Source of the DNA: Lysobacterales bacterium | GTDB taxonomy: Bacteria; Pseudomonadota; Gammaproteobacteria; Xanthomonadales; Ahniellaceae | Assembly: GCA_016182785.1 (NCBI GenBank) | Contig: JACPFU010000019.1 | Span: 1-64,000 of the forward strand | Length of the DNA stretch: 64,000 nucleotides | Reading direction: 5' to 3' | Shown here: positions 22,020-32,100 of the stretch, one piece after another | How the letters are laid out: each line of letters opens with the position of its first letter | Numbering within the stretch: the stretch's first letter is position 1 | Made by a program: the position numbers and the translations under genes | The notes under the pieces: model-generated | Database searches by the model: none | Told to the model about the DNA's origin: nothing | Seen by the model: the letters and a program-made list of their open reading frames with translations, nothing else

Positions 22020-22175
22020 GGGGACTCCAGAAAAGTTGGCAATAAGGGACAGGGGGTGAAAATCGCGCGGAGCGTACCATGAAAGACCTGCCAAAACGCG
22101 AGCTTAGACACGCTTTCACAGAAACCGCGAGACCCTCGCGACGGGTTGCGCGCGGTGCCTGGAAGACGCGCGGGC

Positions 22176-22204
22176 TTGCTTCGTCGGCATCCGGCCGCTA
22201 GAGT
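22176..22204 (+). promoter_or_regulatory. Candidate rpmJ promoter
   Basis: TTGCTT (22176-22181) is separated by 17 nt from TAGAGT (22199-22204). Transcription would start near 22211, about 30 nt before the rpmJ ATG. Spacing is ideal and both boxes agree well with the housekeeping sigma consensus. Confidence 0.55.
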
Positions 22205-22240
22205 TGCGCGCTTTCTTCACGACCAATCAGGCCCTTTGCC

Positions 22241-22366
22241 ATGAAAGTCCTCTCCTCCCTCAAGTCCGCGAAGAGCCGCCACCGCGACTGCAAGATCGTC
22301 CGCCGCCGTGGCAAGGTCTTCGTGATCTGCAAGTCGAACCCGCGCTTCAAGGCTCGCCAGCGCTGA
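22241..22366 (+). CDS. rpmJ: 50S ribosomal protein L36, zinc-free (C-minus) type
   Basis: A 41-residue basic protein beginning [14 protein letters not shown] and ending [10 protein letters not shown]. It is the YkgO-like form of L36: only two cysteines remain (in DCKIV and VICKSN), so the four-ligand zinc ribbon of classical L36 is absent. In E. coli the zinc-free form replaces the zinc form under zinc shortage, but in Xanthomonas relatives this 41-residue type is the usual one. It is a single-gene unit with its own promoter and a strong terminator at 22393. Confidence 0.93.
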   Translation: MKVLSSLKSAKSRHRDCKIVRRRGKVFVICKSNPRFKARQR

Positions 22367-22392
22367 TCCGTTCGGACCTTGCTGGCACCAGG

Positions 22393-22417
22393 AAAGCCGG
22401 CCTTGGCCGGCTTTTTT
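22393..22417 (+). terminator. Intrinsic terminator of rpmJ
   Basis: Perfect stem AAAGCCGGCC / GGCCGGCTTT with a two-base loop, continuing into a run of T. It starts 26 nt after the rpmJ stop. Confidence 0.9.
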
Positions 22418-22556
22418 GTTGCCTGCGATCACCGCCCGGCACCCGCTGCCGCATGATCGCGAAGTGGCGGGAGCAGGCGGGAATGCCGGCCCGATCATGG
22501 CGCCCGCGGTTGGCATTTGCTACAAAGCGCCCCCCACACCCTCCCGGGAGGCTGAC

Positions 22557-22859
22557 ATGAAGCGTTTCCTGATCGCCCTCGCCTGCACTCTGTCCGTTTG
22601 GGCAGTTCAGGCCGACACTCTGCTGATCGAACGCAGCAAACGCGCCGAGGCCGCAGCCCTGCCGCGCCGAGGCAGCCTGATGAGCGCAGTCGAAGCCCAG
22701 TTCGGCGCGCCCAGCGAAAAGCGTGCGTCGGTGGGCGAGCCGCCGATCACGCGCTGGGTCTATCCCGCGTTCAGCGTCTACTTCGAGCACGACCATGTCG
22801 TGCATGCGGTGCTGAACAAGTCGGCGCCGAACGAACAAGGCCCGAAGCCCGCGCAATGA
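22557..22859 (+). CDS. Small exported protein of unknown function, aguA-linked
   Basis: A 100-residue precursor with a Sec signal peptide (MKRFLIALACTLSVWAVQA, cleavage after AQA or QAD). The mature 80 residues include LPRRGSLMSAVEAQFGAP and WVYPAFSVYFEHDHVVHAVL. The pattern Gly..Met..Val..FGAP followed by two beta strands recalls the SmpA/OmlA-like (BamE) fold, but this is only a resemblance. Its stop overlaps the aguA start by 4 nt, so it is translated together with the agmatine genes. Function is not known. Confidence 0.75.
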   Translation: MKRFLIALACTLSVWAVQADTLLIERSKRAEAAALPRRGSLMSAVEAQFGAPSEKRASVGEPPITRWVYPAFSVYFEHDHVVHAVLNKSAPNEQGPKPAQ

Positions 22860-23899
22860 GCCCGGCTCGCTGGCAACTCCCCGCCGAGTGGGATCCCCAG
22901 TCGGCGGTCCTGATCGCGTGGCCGCATTCCGGTACCGACTGGGCGGCCAATCTGGCCGACGTCGAATCGACCTATGTCGCCCTGGCCCGCGCCGTCACCC
23001 GCTTCCAGTCGCTGCTGGTGGTGGCCGCGAGCGGCGCGCTGCGCACGCACGTGCAGACCCGCCTGCGCGGCGCCGGCGTGGACATGGCGCGGGTGCGCGT
23101 GGTCGTTGCCGACTATGACGACACCTGGCTGCGCGACTCCGGACCGATCACGCAACGCGACGGCGAACGCTTCCGGCTGCTCGATTTCCGCTTCACCGGC
23201 TGGGGCGGCAAGTTCGGCGCCTCGCGTGACGACCTGCTGATCGGCGCCCTGCGCGCGCAAGGCGTGTTTCGCAACGCCGAACACGAGCGCATCGACTTCG
23301 CGCTGGAAGGCGGCGCGATCGAGGTCGACGGCAATGGCACCCTGATGAGCACGCTGACCTGCCTGCATCAGCGCCACCCAGCGCTTTCCGAGCAGGCGCT
23401 GCGCGAACGCCTCGGCCAGATCTTCTCGGCCGCGCAGGTGGTGTTGCTCAAGGCGGGCGAGTTGCAGGGCGACGACACCGACGCCCATATCGACACCCTC
23501 GCCCGCTTCGCGCCGGATCGCACCATCGTGTTCCAGGCCTGCGACGACGCGCTCGACCCGCACTATCCGTCGCTGGCGGCGATGCGCGACGAACTCGCGG
23601 CGATGCGTGACGTCGATGGCCACCCGTACCGCCTGCTGCCGTTGCCGTGGGCGAAGCCTTTGCACGCCGTGGACGGACGGCGCCTGGCGGCGTCGTATGC
23701 AAACTTCCTGGTCATCAACGGCGCGGTGCTGATGCCGGCCTACGGCGATCTCGCCGATGCCGAGGCCAGGCGCACGCTCGCACGCGCGTTCCCGGGACGC
23801 GAGATCGTCACCGTGCCCGCGCGCTCGCTGATCGAGCAGAATGGCAGCCTGCACTGCATCACCATGCAGTTGCCCGAAGGAGTCGTCGATGTCGCGTAA
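22856..23899 (+). CDS. aguA: Agmatine deiminase
   Basis: Hydrolyses agmatine to N-carbamoylputrescine and ammonia, the second step of the arginine-decarboxylase route to putrescine. The 347-residue chain belongs to the peptidyl-arginine deiminase superfamily. It shows the start LPAEWDPQSAVLIAWPH, the DTWLRDSGP motif, the catalytic His in DDTDAHIDTLARF, and the nucleophile Cys334 in NGSLHCIT. It overlaps both neighbours (4 nt upstream, 11 nt downstream), so translation is coupled with aguB. Confidence 0.94.
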   Translation: MSPARWQLPAEWDPQSAVLIAWPHSGTDWAANLADVESTYVALARAVTRFQSLLVVAASGALRTHVQTRLRGAGVDMARVRVVVADYDDTWLRDSGPITQRDGERFRLLDFRFTGWGGKFGASRDDLLIGALRAQGVFRNAEHERIDFALEGGAIEVDGNGTLMSTLTCLHQRHPALSEQALRERLGQIFSAAQVVLLKAGELQGDDTDAHIDTLARFAPDRTIVFQACDDALDPHYPSLAAMRDELAAMRDVDGHPYRLLPLPWAKPLHAVDGRRLAASYANFLVINGAVLMPAYGDLADAEARRTLARAFPGREIVTVPARSLIEQNGSLHCITMQLPEGVVDVA

Positions 23900-24776
23900 G
23901 TCCCTGTCGGTCGCCCTGCTGCAGGAAAAGGACCGTGGCTCGGTGGAGGCGAATCTCGATGCGATTGAGGCCGGCCTGCGCGAAGCCGCGGCGAATGGTG
24001 CCGAACTGGTGCTGCTGCAGGAACTGCACAATGGCGCCTACTTCTGCCAGCACGAGTCGGTGGACGAGTTCGATCGTGCCGAACCGATCCCCGGCCCGAG
24101 CACGCAGCGCCTCGGCGCGCTCGCCAAGGAGCTGCGGCTGGTGGTGGTCGCGTCGCTGTTCGAGCGCCGCGCCGCCGGCCTGTATCACAACACCGCCGTG
24201 GTCTTCGAGCGCGATGGTTCGATCGCCGGCAAGTACCGCAAGATGCACATCCCGGACGACCCGGGGTTTCTCGAGAAGTTCTACTTCACGCCCGGCGACC
24301 TCGGCTTCGAGCCGATCCAGACCTCGGTCGGCAAGCTCGGCGTGCTGGTCTGCTGGGACCAGTGGTATCCGGAAGCGGCTCGCCTGATGGCGCTGGCCGG
24401 CGCCGAACTGCTGCTCTACCCGACGGCGATCGGCTGGGACCCGAACGACTCCCAGGGCGAGAAGGACCGCCAGCGCATGGCCTGGGTGCTGTCGCAACGC
24501 GGCCACGCCGTGGCCAATGGCCTGCCGGTGCTGAGCTGCAACCGCGTCGGCTTTGAGGCGAGCCCGACCGGCGGCGCCGGCATCCAGTTCTGGGGCACCA
24601 GTTTCGTCGCCGGAGCACAGGGCGAATTCCTGGCCGAGGCCGACAGCGAATCGCAGACCTTGCTCTGCGTCGAGATCGACCTCGCGCGCAGCGAGCAGGT
24701 GCGCCGCATCTGGCCGTTCCTGCGCGACCGCCGCATCGACGCCTACGCCGACCTGCTGAAGCGCTACCGTGACTGA
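23889..24776 (+). CDS. aguB: N-carbamoylputrescine amidase
   Basis: Nitrilase-superfamily enzyme that turns N-carbamoylputrescine into putrescine, CO2 and ammonia. The triad Glu45 (LLQELHNG), Lys118 (GKYRKMHIPDDPG) and Cys155 (VCWDQWYPEAAR) is complete, and all three surrounding stretches are the diagnostic AguB versions. The length of 295 residues is normal. The start at 23889 lies inside the end of aguA. The speA-type arginine decarboxylase is not in the window. Confidence 0.96.
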   Translation: MSRKSLSVALLQEKDRGSVEANLDAIEAGLREAAANGAELVLLQELHNGAYFCQHESVDEFDRAEPIPGPSTQRLGALAKELRLVVVASLFERRAAGLYHNTAVVFERDGSIAGKYRKMHIPDDPGFLEKFYFTPGDLGFEPIQTSVGKLGVLVCWDQWYPEAARLMALAGAELLLYPTAIGWDPNDSQGEKDRQRMAWVLSQRGHAVANGLPVLSCNRVGFEASPTGGAGIQFWGTSFVAGAQGEFLAEADSESQTLLCVEIDLARSEQVRRIWPFLRDRRIDAYADLLKRYRD

Positions 24777-25995
24777 GCCCGCAGCAGCCGTCGCGGCACC
24801 TGCCCACGACCAACCCATCCGCCGCATCCATCGCGACGGCGTCGAGTTCGTCCTGCTCGGCACCGCCCATGTGTCGCGACGCTCGGCCGAAGCAGTGCGC
24901 GAGATCATCGAAGCCGAAGCCTTCGATGCGATTGCGATCGAGTTGTGCGAACACCGCGCGCGCGCCATCGAAGATCCCGACGCCGTCGCGCAGATGGACC
25001 TGTTCCGCGTGCTGCGCGAGGGCAAGGCCGGCGTGGTCATGGCCGGGCTCGCGCTCGGCGCGTTCCAGCGCCGCCTCGCGGAGCAGTTCGGCATCGAACC
25101 TGGCGCCGAGATGCGCGCCGCGATGCTGGAAGCGAAGTCGCGCGGCATCGCCTGCTGGCTGATCGACCGCGATGTGGGACTGACCTTGCGCCGCGCCCGC
25201 GCCGCGCTCGGCTTCTGGGACAAGACCACGCTGACCGCCGGCATGGTCGGATCGCTGCTGTCCTCGGACGAAATCTCCGAGGAAGAGATCGAGAAGCTGA
25301 AGCAAGGCGATGTACTGCACAGCACCTTCTCGGAGTTCGCGAAGCAGTCCGAGAACCTCTACCGGGCGCTGATCGCCGAACGCGATCAGTTCATGGCCGC
25401 CAAGCTGCGCGATGCCGCCGACCAGCCGCAGAGACCGACCAAGGTGCTGGCCGTGCTCGGCGCCGGCCACCTCGAGGGCATCGCCCGCCACCTCGACGAG
25501 CGACGCGAGGCACCGCAGGAGCTGCTGGCTCCGGTCAGCGCCGAGCCGCCGCCGTCGCGTTTTGGCACCTGGTTCGGCATTGCGTTGACCGTGGTCGTGC
25601 TCGGCGGCTTCGCTTACGGCTTCGCCCACAGCCGCCAGCTTGGACTCGACCTGGTGCTCACGTGGACTGCGATCACCGCGATCGGCGGTGCGCTCGGCGC
25701 GCTTGCCGCAGCGGCGCACCCGCTCAGCATCCTGGCCGGCGCGCTGGCCTCGCCGATCACGCCGCTGCATCCGGTGTTTGCCTCGGGCATGGTGTCCGGC
25801 CTGGTCGAGGCCTGGGTACGCAAGCCGCGCGTCACCGACTTCGCGGCGTTGCGCGACGACCTCCTGCACTGGCAGGGCTGGCGCCGCAACCGCGTCGCGC
25901 GCGTGTTCGTCACCGTCATGTTGACCAACATCGGTACCGGCATCGCGGTGTGGATCGCGGTCACCAAGATGGGCGGCATCCTCGCCGAGCAGTGA
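24769..25995 (+). CDS. TraB/PrgY-family membrane protein
   Basis: A 408-residue protein with an N-terminal TraB/GumN-type domain (residues about 20-260) and several hydrophobic segments in the last 150 residues. The N-terminal motif LLGTAHVS is the conserved metal-site signature of the family, and LGAGHLEGI is its second conserved stretch. Members include PrgY, which limits pheromone activity in Enterococcus, and Tiki-like proteases, so a membrane metallopeptidase role is possible. It overlaps aguB by 8 nt, placing it in the putrescine operon; no functional link is established. Confidence 0.85.
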   Translation: MTEPAAAVAAPAHDQPIRRIHRDGVEFVLLGTAHVSRRSAEAVREIIEAEAFDAIAIELCEHRARAIEDPDAVAQMDLFRVLREGKAGVVMAGLALGAFQRRLAEQFGIEPGAEMRAAMLEAKSRGIACWLIDRDVGLTLRRARAALGFWDKTTLTAGMVGSLLSSDEISEEEIEKLKQGDVLHSTFSEFAKQSENLYRALIAERDQFMAAKLRDAADQPQRPTKVLAVLGAGHLEGIARHLDERREAPQELLAPVSAEPPPSRFGTWFGIALTVVVLGGFAYGFAHSRQLGLDLVLTWTAITAIGGALGALAAAAHPLSILAGALASPITPLHPVFASGMVSGLVEAWVRKPRVTDFAALRDDLLHWQGWRRNRVARVFVTVMLTNIGTGIAVWIAVTKMGGILAEQ

Positions 25996-26022
25996 GCCAC
26001 CGGGCCGGCGCCCGCTGGCTCA
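25993..26022. terminator. Hairpin between convergent traB-like and RND genes
   Basis: Inverted repeat with 12-base arms and one mismatch (TGAGCCACCGGG / CCCGCTGGCTCA) that includes the traB-like stop codon. No T-run follows on either strand, so its termination role is uncertain. Confidence 0.35.
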
Positions 26023-29000
26023 GACACTCACATCCGTTCCCGGCCGGAAATGGCCGCGCCCGATCGCGCGCTTGAAGAACGCGCGCGAGTGGATGCGCCA
26101 GTCGTCGAAGATCGCGAGGATGGCCGGCAACACCAGCAGCGTGATGATGGTCGAGAAGATCAGCCCGCCGACGATGGCGCGCGCCATCGGGAAATACGGC
26201 GGACCGTCGCCCCCGACCTGGGTGGTGCCGATGCACAACGGCAGCATGCCGAAGATGGTCGTGGCCATGGTCATCAGCACCGGACGCAGGCGGTCGCGAC
26301 TGCCCTGGACCAGGGCGTCGTGGCGACTGAGCCCTTCCTCGCGCAGCTGGTTGATGTGCTCGACCATGACGATGCCGTTGTTCACGACCACGCCCATCAG
26401 GATCAGGAACCCGATGCCGGCCATCAGCGAGAACGTCGTGCCGGTGAGCGCGAACAGCCAGTACATGCCGAGGTAGGAGAACAGGATCGAGGTCAGGATC
26501 GCGAGCGGATACAGCAGCGACTCGAACACCGCCGCCATCACGATGAAGATCATCAGCAGCGCGAGCAGCGTGTTGAACCCCATCTGCGCGCCGGCTTCAT
26601 CCTCGTCGTTGAAGCCACCGCCGAAGGTCCAGCGATACCCGGGCGGCAGCGCCAGCGCGTCCATCGCTGCCTTGATGTCCTTGCGCACCTGCTCCATCGA
26701 TGCGTCCTTGACCAGGTTCAGCTGCAGCTGCAGCGCGGTCTGGCGGTTCGTCCTCGAAATCGCCGACGGACCTTCCTCGGTGCGCGCGTCGACCAGCGAC
26801 ATCAGCGGCACCAGCTCGCCGGTCGGCGCCTTGATGCGCAGTCCGCGCAGGTCGTCGACACTTTGCGAATCGGCCCCCTGGAACTTCACCGAGACCGGGA
26901 TTTCCTGTCCCTCGTGGCGGTACTCGCGCAGGTTCACGCCGCGCATCGCGATCCCGATGAACTGCGCCACCTCGGCCGAGGAGAACCCGTAGCGCAGCGC
27001 GCGCTCGCGATCGACCCGCACCTGGATTTCCTGTTCGTTGCCGGCGAGCCCGGTCTTGATGTCGCGCACGCCGGGCACCTTGGCCAGCACCTCGCGCGCG
27101 AGCGGGGCAAGTTCGTCAAGCAATTCGCTCGACTCGCCCACCAGCGACAGCTGCAGCCCTTCCGATGCGCCGCCGCGGCGGCCCTGTCCGAAGCTCACCG
27201 TGCCGATCGGCAACTGCGGCAGCCCCTGCCGAATTTCTTCCTGGATCAGCGTGCTGGCCTTCTTCGCGACCTCGTCGTCGGTCAGCACCAGCGCCGTCAT
27301 CGCATTGCCGCGCTCGTCGAAGTAGCTGTAGACGGAGACGATCTCGAACTTCTCCTTGTTGTCGAGCAGGAACTTCTCGACGCGGACGACGCTCTTGCGC
27401 ATTTCGTCGAGCCGGTAGACGCCGTTCAGTTCGTACTGCAGGCGCAGATCCCGGGTTTCGCCGCTCGGGAACATGTCGGTCTCGGTGAAGCCGATCGGCA
27501 CGAAGCTGAGCACCAGCAGGCCGACCATCATCCACATCGTGCGCACGCGGTGATGCAGGGTCCAGTCGATGGCGCGCGCGTAGGCGTTGCGGAAGTTCAG
27601 CACCCAACGCTGCTGCAGCCCTTGCTGCGGCGTCTGGATGCGCGCCGAGATCATCGGGATCAGGCTGATCGCAACCAGCCACGACGCCAGCAGCGAGATG
27701 GTGATGGTGATCGCGACGTTCTTCAGGTACAGGCTGATGAAGTTCGGCTCGCCGAAGATGTTCGGCAGGAACACCACGCAATGGCACAGCGTGCCGGCGG
27801 AGATGGCGATGGTCACGTTGCGCACGCCGACGCTGGCACAGCGGATCGGGTCGTTCGGCCATTTCTCGCGCTGCTGGTAGATGCTCTCGACCGCGACCAC
27901 GGCATTGTCGACGACCATGCCGACGCCAAGCAGCAGCCCCATCATCGACAGGATGTTGAGCGTGACGCCGGCGAAGTACATGAAGCCGAGCGTCATCGTG
28001 AAGCAGATCGGAATCGCTAGCGTCACCATCAGCGTCGAAGCCCAGTGGCGCAGGAACAGGTACAGCACCAGCACCGACAGCAGCAGGCCGATGACACCGG
28101 CGCGCGCGAGTTCGTTGAGCGAACTGGTGACGCCATCGGCCTGGTCCTGCAGGAAGAAGATCTCGATGCCCTGCATGTCCGGGTCTTCGCCGATGCGGCG
28201 CACTTCGGCGAGTGCGGCGCGGCCGACATCGACCAGGTTGGCGCCACGCTCCTTGTAGATCTCGACGCCCACTGCCGGGCGCAGGTCGAGGTGTCGCTCG
28301 TAGTCCATCTTGCGCGGACGCAGGCGCACCTCGCCAATGTCGCGCAGGCGCAGGCCGCGACCGTCGATCACCAGGTTGCGGAATGCCTCGAGCGTGGCGA
28401 TCTCGCCAACCGGCTGCACCCGCAGGCGCAAGTCACCCTCGCTGATCACTCCGCCGGACGTCGAGAAGCTCGAAGCCGCCAGCCGCGCATTCAGTTCGGC
28501 TAGGTCAACGCCGTGCGCAGCGATGCGGTCGGCGTTCAGTTCGATCTGCACCTCCGGCGGCTCCACGCCCTGCAACTCGACGCGCGCGACGCCGGCGATC
28601 CGCTCCAGCGGGCGCTTGAGCTTGCGGTCGAGCAGGTCGTAGGAATTGCCGAGGTCGCGACCGGAGGAAATGCGCAGGCTCAGCACCGCCTGGTCGGACG
28701 TCGAGAACTTGAACACGAAGAAGCGCCGCACGTCGCTTGGCATCTGCGCGCGCGCCGCTTCCAGCCGATCGCGCGCTTCCACCGCCTTGATCGCGATATC
28801 GACGTCCCAGCGGAACTCGATGAAGATCTCGGCGCCGTCGGCGCGCGAATTGGAATTGATGCGCTTGATGCCGGACAGCGTTGCCAGCACTTCCTCCGCC
28901 GGGCGCACTACCGAGCGCTCCACTTCCTCGGGCGTCGACCCGGCATAGGGCACCTGGATGAACAGGAACGGCGCGTCGATCTCCGGCAGGAATTCGAGCG

Positions 29001-29097
29001 GCAGCCGCACCGCCGCGAGCAAGCCCACGACCACGAGCGAGATGAACGCCATGACCGTGGTGACCGGGCGCCGCAGGCTGAAATCGACCAGGCTCAT
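26020..29097 (-). CDS. RND efflux permease, second of the pair
   Basis: A 1025-residue resistance-nodulation-division transporter, proton-driven, in the inner membrane with two large periplasmic loops. The start MSLVDFSLRRPVTTVMAF matches family members. Twelve membrane segments are seen, with the TM4 proton-relay region GMVVDNAVVAVES and later GVVVNNGIVMVEHI. The ATG at 29097 lies 4 nt after the stop of the upstream permease. An ATG 36 nt further upstream would overlap that gene. Two permeases behind one adaptor resembles MdtABC, where they form a mixed trimer. Substrate not predictable. Confidence 0.92.
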   Translation of the reverse strand: MSLVDFSLRRPVTTVMAFISLVVVGLLAAVRLPLEFLPEIDAPFLFIQVPYAGSTPEEVERSVVRPAEEVLATLSGIKRINSNSRADGAEIFIEFRWDVDIAIKAVEARDRLEAARAQMPSDVRRFFVFKFSTSDQAVLSLRISSGRDLGNSYDLLDRKLKRPLERIAGVARVELQGVEPPEVQIELNADRIAAHGVDLAELNARLAASSFSTSGGVISEGDLRLRVQPVGEIATLEAFRNLVIDGRGLRLRDIGEVRLRPRKMDYERHLDLRPAVGVEIYKERGANLVDVGRAALAEVRRIGEDPDMQGIEIFFLQDQADGVTSSLNELARAGVIGLLLSVLVLYLFLRHWASTLMVTLAIPICFTMTLGFMYFAGVTLNILSMMGLLLGVGMVVDNAVVAVESIYQQREKWPNDPIRCASVGVRNVTIAISAGTLCHCVVFLPNIFGEPNFISLYLKNVAITITISLLASWLVAISLIPMISARIQTPQQGLQQRWVLNFRNAYARAIDWTLHHRVRTMWMMVGLLVLSFVPIGFTETDMFPSGETRDLRLQYELNGVYRLDEMRKSVVRVEKFLLDNKEKFEIVSVYSYFDERGNAMTALVLTDDEVAKKASTLIQEEIRQGLPQLPIGTVSFGQGRRGGASEGLQLSLVGESSELLDELAPLAREVLAKVPGVRDIKTGLAGNEQEIQVRVDRERALRYGFSSAEVAQFIGIAMRGVNLREYRHEGQEIPVSVKFQGADSQSVDDLRGLRIKAPTGELVPLMSLVDARTEEGPSAISRTNRQTALQLQLNLVKDASMEQVRKDIKAAMDALALPPGYRWTFGGGFNDEDEAGAQMGFNTLLALLMIFIVMAAVFESLLYPLAILTSILFSYLGMYWLFALTGTTFSLMAGIGFLILMGVVVNNGIVMVEHINQLREEGLSRHDALVQGSRDRLRPVLMTMATTIFGMLPLCIGTTQVGGDGPPYFPMARAIVGGLIFSTIITLLVLPAILAIFDDWRIHSRAFFKRAIGRGHFRPGTDVSV

Positions 29098-29101
29098 GGC
29101 G

Positions 29102-32100
29102 CTACTCCGCAGCCGCCGCAGCGAGCTCGGCACGGCGCGCGGCTTCGACGTAGTCGGAATCCGGACGCCGGTCGAGCAGCATGTATACCACCGGGATCAC
29201 GACCAGCGTCAGCACCGTCGACACGGTCAGTCCGGCGATCACGGTGATCGCCATCGGCTGGCGGATCTCGGCGCCGTCGCCAATCCCGAACGCCATCGGC
29301 AGGAATCCGACCAGGGTGGTCACGGTGGTCATGGTGATCGCACGCAGGCGCGAGCGCCCGGCCTCGACCAGCGCATGGAACTTGGAGACGCCATGGCCGC
29401 GCAACTGGTTGACGCGGTCGATCAGCACGATCGCGTTGTTCACGACGATGCCGGCGAGCATGATGATGCCGATGCCGGCGATCACCGACAGCGGCATCCC
29501 GAACAACTTGAGTCCGACCACGGCACCGACGATCGCGAGCGGGATCGAGAACAGGATCACGAACGGGTGCAGCAGCGACTCGAACTGCGATGCCATCACC
29601 AGGTACACCAGGAATACCGCGAGCCCGAGCGCAAACAGCAGCGAATCGATCGACGCCTGCAGCTCCTCGCTCTGCCCGCTCACGCGCACCTCGACCCCGG
29701 CCGGCAGTTGCGCCGCCGCGATCAGACGCCGCGCCTCGCCCGCGGCGGTGCCGAGATCGCCGTAGGCCAGGTTCGCGGAAACCACCGCCACGCGCTCCTG
29801 GTCCGAGCGCCGGATCTCGCCCGGACCCTCGGTGGCAACGATGTCGGCGACCGCGGCCAGCGTCACCGGCTTGTCGCTTTGCGGGTTCACGATCAGGTTG
29901 CGCACGTCCTCGACCGAGGCCCGGTCCTCCTCCAGCGCGCGCACCAGCACGTCGATCTTGCGCTCGCGGAAGCTGTAGCGGGTCGCCACTTCACCACGCA
30001 CCTTGCGCACCACCTGGTCGGCGATCTGGCGTGTGGACAGACCGAGCGCAGCCGCGCGCTCCTGGTCGAAACGGATCTGGATCTCGGGCTGGCCCTGCTC
30101 CACGGTCGACTTGACGTCGCTGTAGCGGTCGGAGTGCTGCAGCGCCTCGACCACGGCACGCCCGGCGGCCTTCAGCCGGTCGAGGTCGTAGGCGGCCACC
30201 TCGATCTCCAGCGGCGTCGAATAGTTGAGCAGTGCCGGCCGCGCGAAGTTCGCATCGCGCACGCCGAGCGCTTCGGCAGTCTGGCGCAACTTCGCCATTG
30301 AACGCGCTTCCGCGTCGGCACCGGCGCCCTCGGCGAGGTTGATCACCAGGCGGCCGATGTTCTCGCCGCTTTCGGTCGGGCTGGCGTCGAGCCGGGTGCC
30401 GGCGCCGCTGACGCCGTAGATCGTCGCGATCTCGGGATCGTCCATGTGCCGGCGCTGCATTTCGCGCACGATCGCATCGGTGCGCGCGAGCGGCGTGCCC
30501 GGAGGCAGTTTCAGGGTTGCTTCGTACTGGCCCTGCGCGAGTTGCGGCACCAGGTCGACGCCAAGACCCGGCACCAGCACCAGGCTGACGGCGAACGCGA
30601 GCAGCGCGGCACCGAGGATCTGGCCCGGGTGGGTCAGCGCGTAGGGTAGGAAATCGGCGTAGCGCTGTTCGATCGCATCGTGGGCGCGATTGGTGGCCGC
30701 GGCCAGCGGCGACAGCACCCAGGACAAGACCCGCGCGATGATGCCGAATACCCGGCTCAACAGCCGCGCCAACGCGAACACCACGAAGCGCAACGCTACA
30801 CCGATGGCGCGCAGCACGACCACGCACAGCCGCAACAGCCGGTTGTGCGGCAGTGGCGCCGGGGCGGCCGGCGCCGCGTCGGCTTCGCTGCGGCGGCCGA
30901 TGTCGGCGCGCAGCGACGACAGCATCGGAATCAGCGTCAACGACACCGCCAGCGACACCAGCAGCGAAATCGTCACCGTCAGCGCCTGGTCGCGGAACAG
31001 CTGCCCGGAGACGCCTTCGACGAACACCAGCGGCAGGAACACCGCCACCGAGGTCAGCACCGACGCGACCACCGCCATGCTGACTTCCTTCGTGCCCCGG
31101 ATCGCCGACTCGAGGATGCCCATGCCCTGGTCGCGCAGCCGCGAGATGTTCTCGAGCACCACGATCGCGGCGTCGACGACCATGCCGGTGGCGAGCGCGA
31201 GGCCGCCGAGCGACATCACGTTCAGGCTGATGCCGAACTGGCCCATGAAGAAGAACGTGGTGATGATCGAAACCGGCAGCGACAGCCCGATCACGAAGGT
31301 CGACCAGGCGTGGCGCAGGAACAGGAAGATCACCAGGATCGACAGCAGGCCGCCCTGGATCGCGGCGCTGGTCACCTCGTCGAGCGAACCGCGGATGAAC
31401 CGGCTCTGGTCATCGATGCGCTCAAGCTTCGCGCTGAGCGGAAGCTGTTTCGCCTGCTGCAGGTTCGCCACCGTCTTCTTCACCGCCTCGGCCACGGCCA
31501 CGGTGTTGGCATCGCCTTCCTTGTAGATCGCGATCTCGACCGCCTCGCGGCCATCGACCCGGATCACCGAATCGCGTTCGCGAAACCCCTGTCGCACCGT
31601 GGCCACGTCGCGCAGGCGCAGCGTGATCGCGCCATCCGGACTGAGCAGCATCGCGCCGATCTCGTCCACACTGGCGAACTGGTTGATGGTGCGCACCAGG
31701 AAACGCTGCGCGCCTTCGTCGAGGCGGCCGCCGGACACATTCACGTTCTCCGCGCGCAGGCGGTCGATCACCTGGCCGACACTGAGATTCAGCTGCTTCA
31801 ACTTCTGCTGATCGATCTCGACCTGGACCTCGTCTTCCAGCCCGCCGCCGATCTTCACCGCGGCAACGCCGGCCACCGGCTCCAGGCGCTTCTTCAGCTC
31901 GTCGTCGGCATAGCGGCGCAACTGCTTGAGTTCGGCCTCGTTGAACTTGTCCGCTTCGCCGGCGCCCATCAGCGCGTAACGCAGGATCGGCTCGGTCGAA
32001 GGGTCAAAGCGCAGCAGCTGCGGCCGCGTCGCTTCCAGCGGCAGCAACAGCACCTCAAGCTTCTCGCGCACTTCCAGGCCGGCCAGCTCCATGTCCGCGC

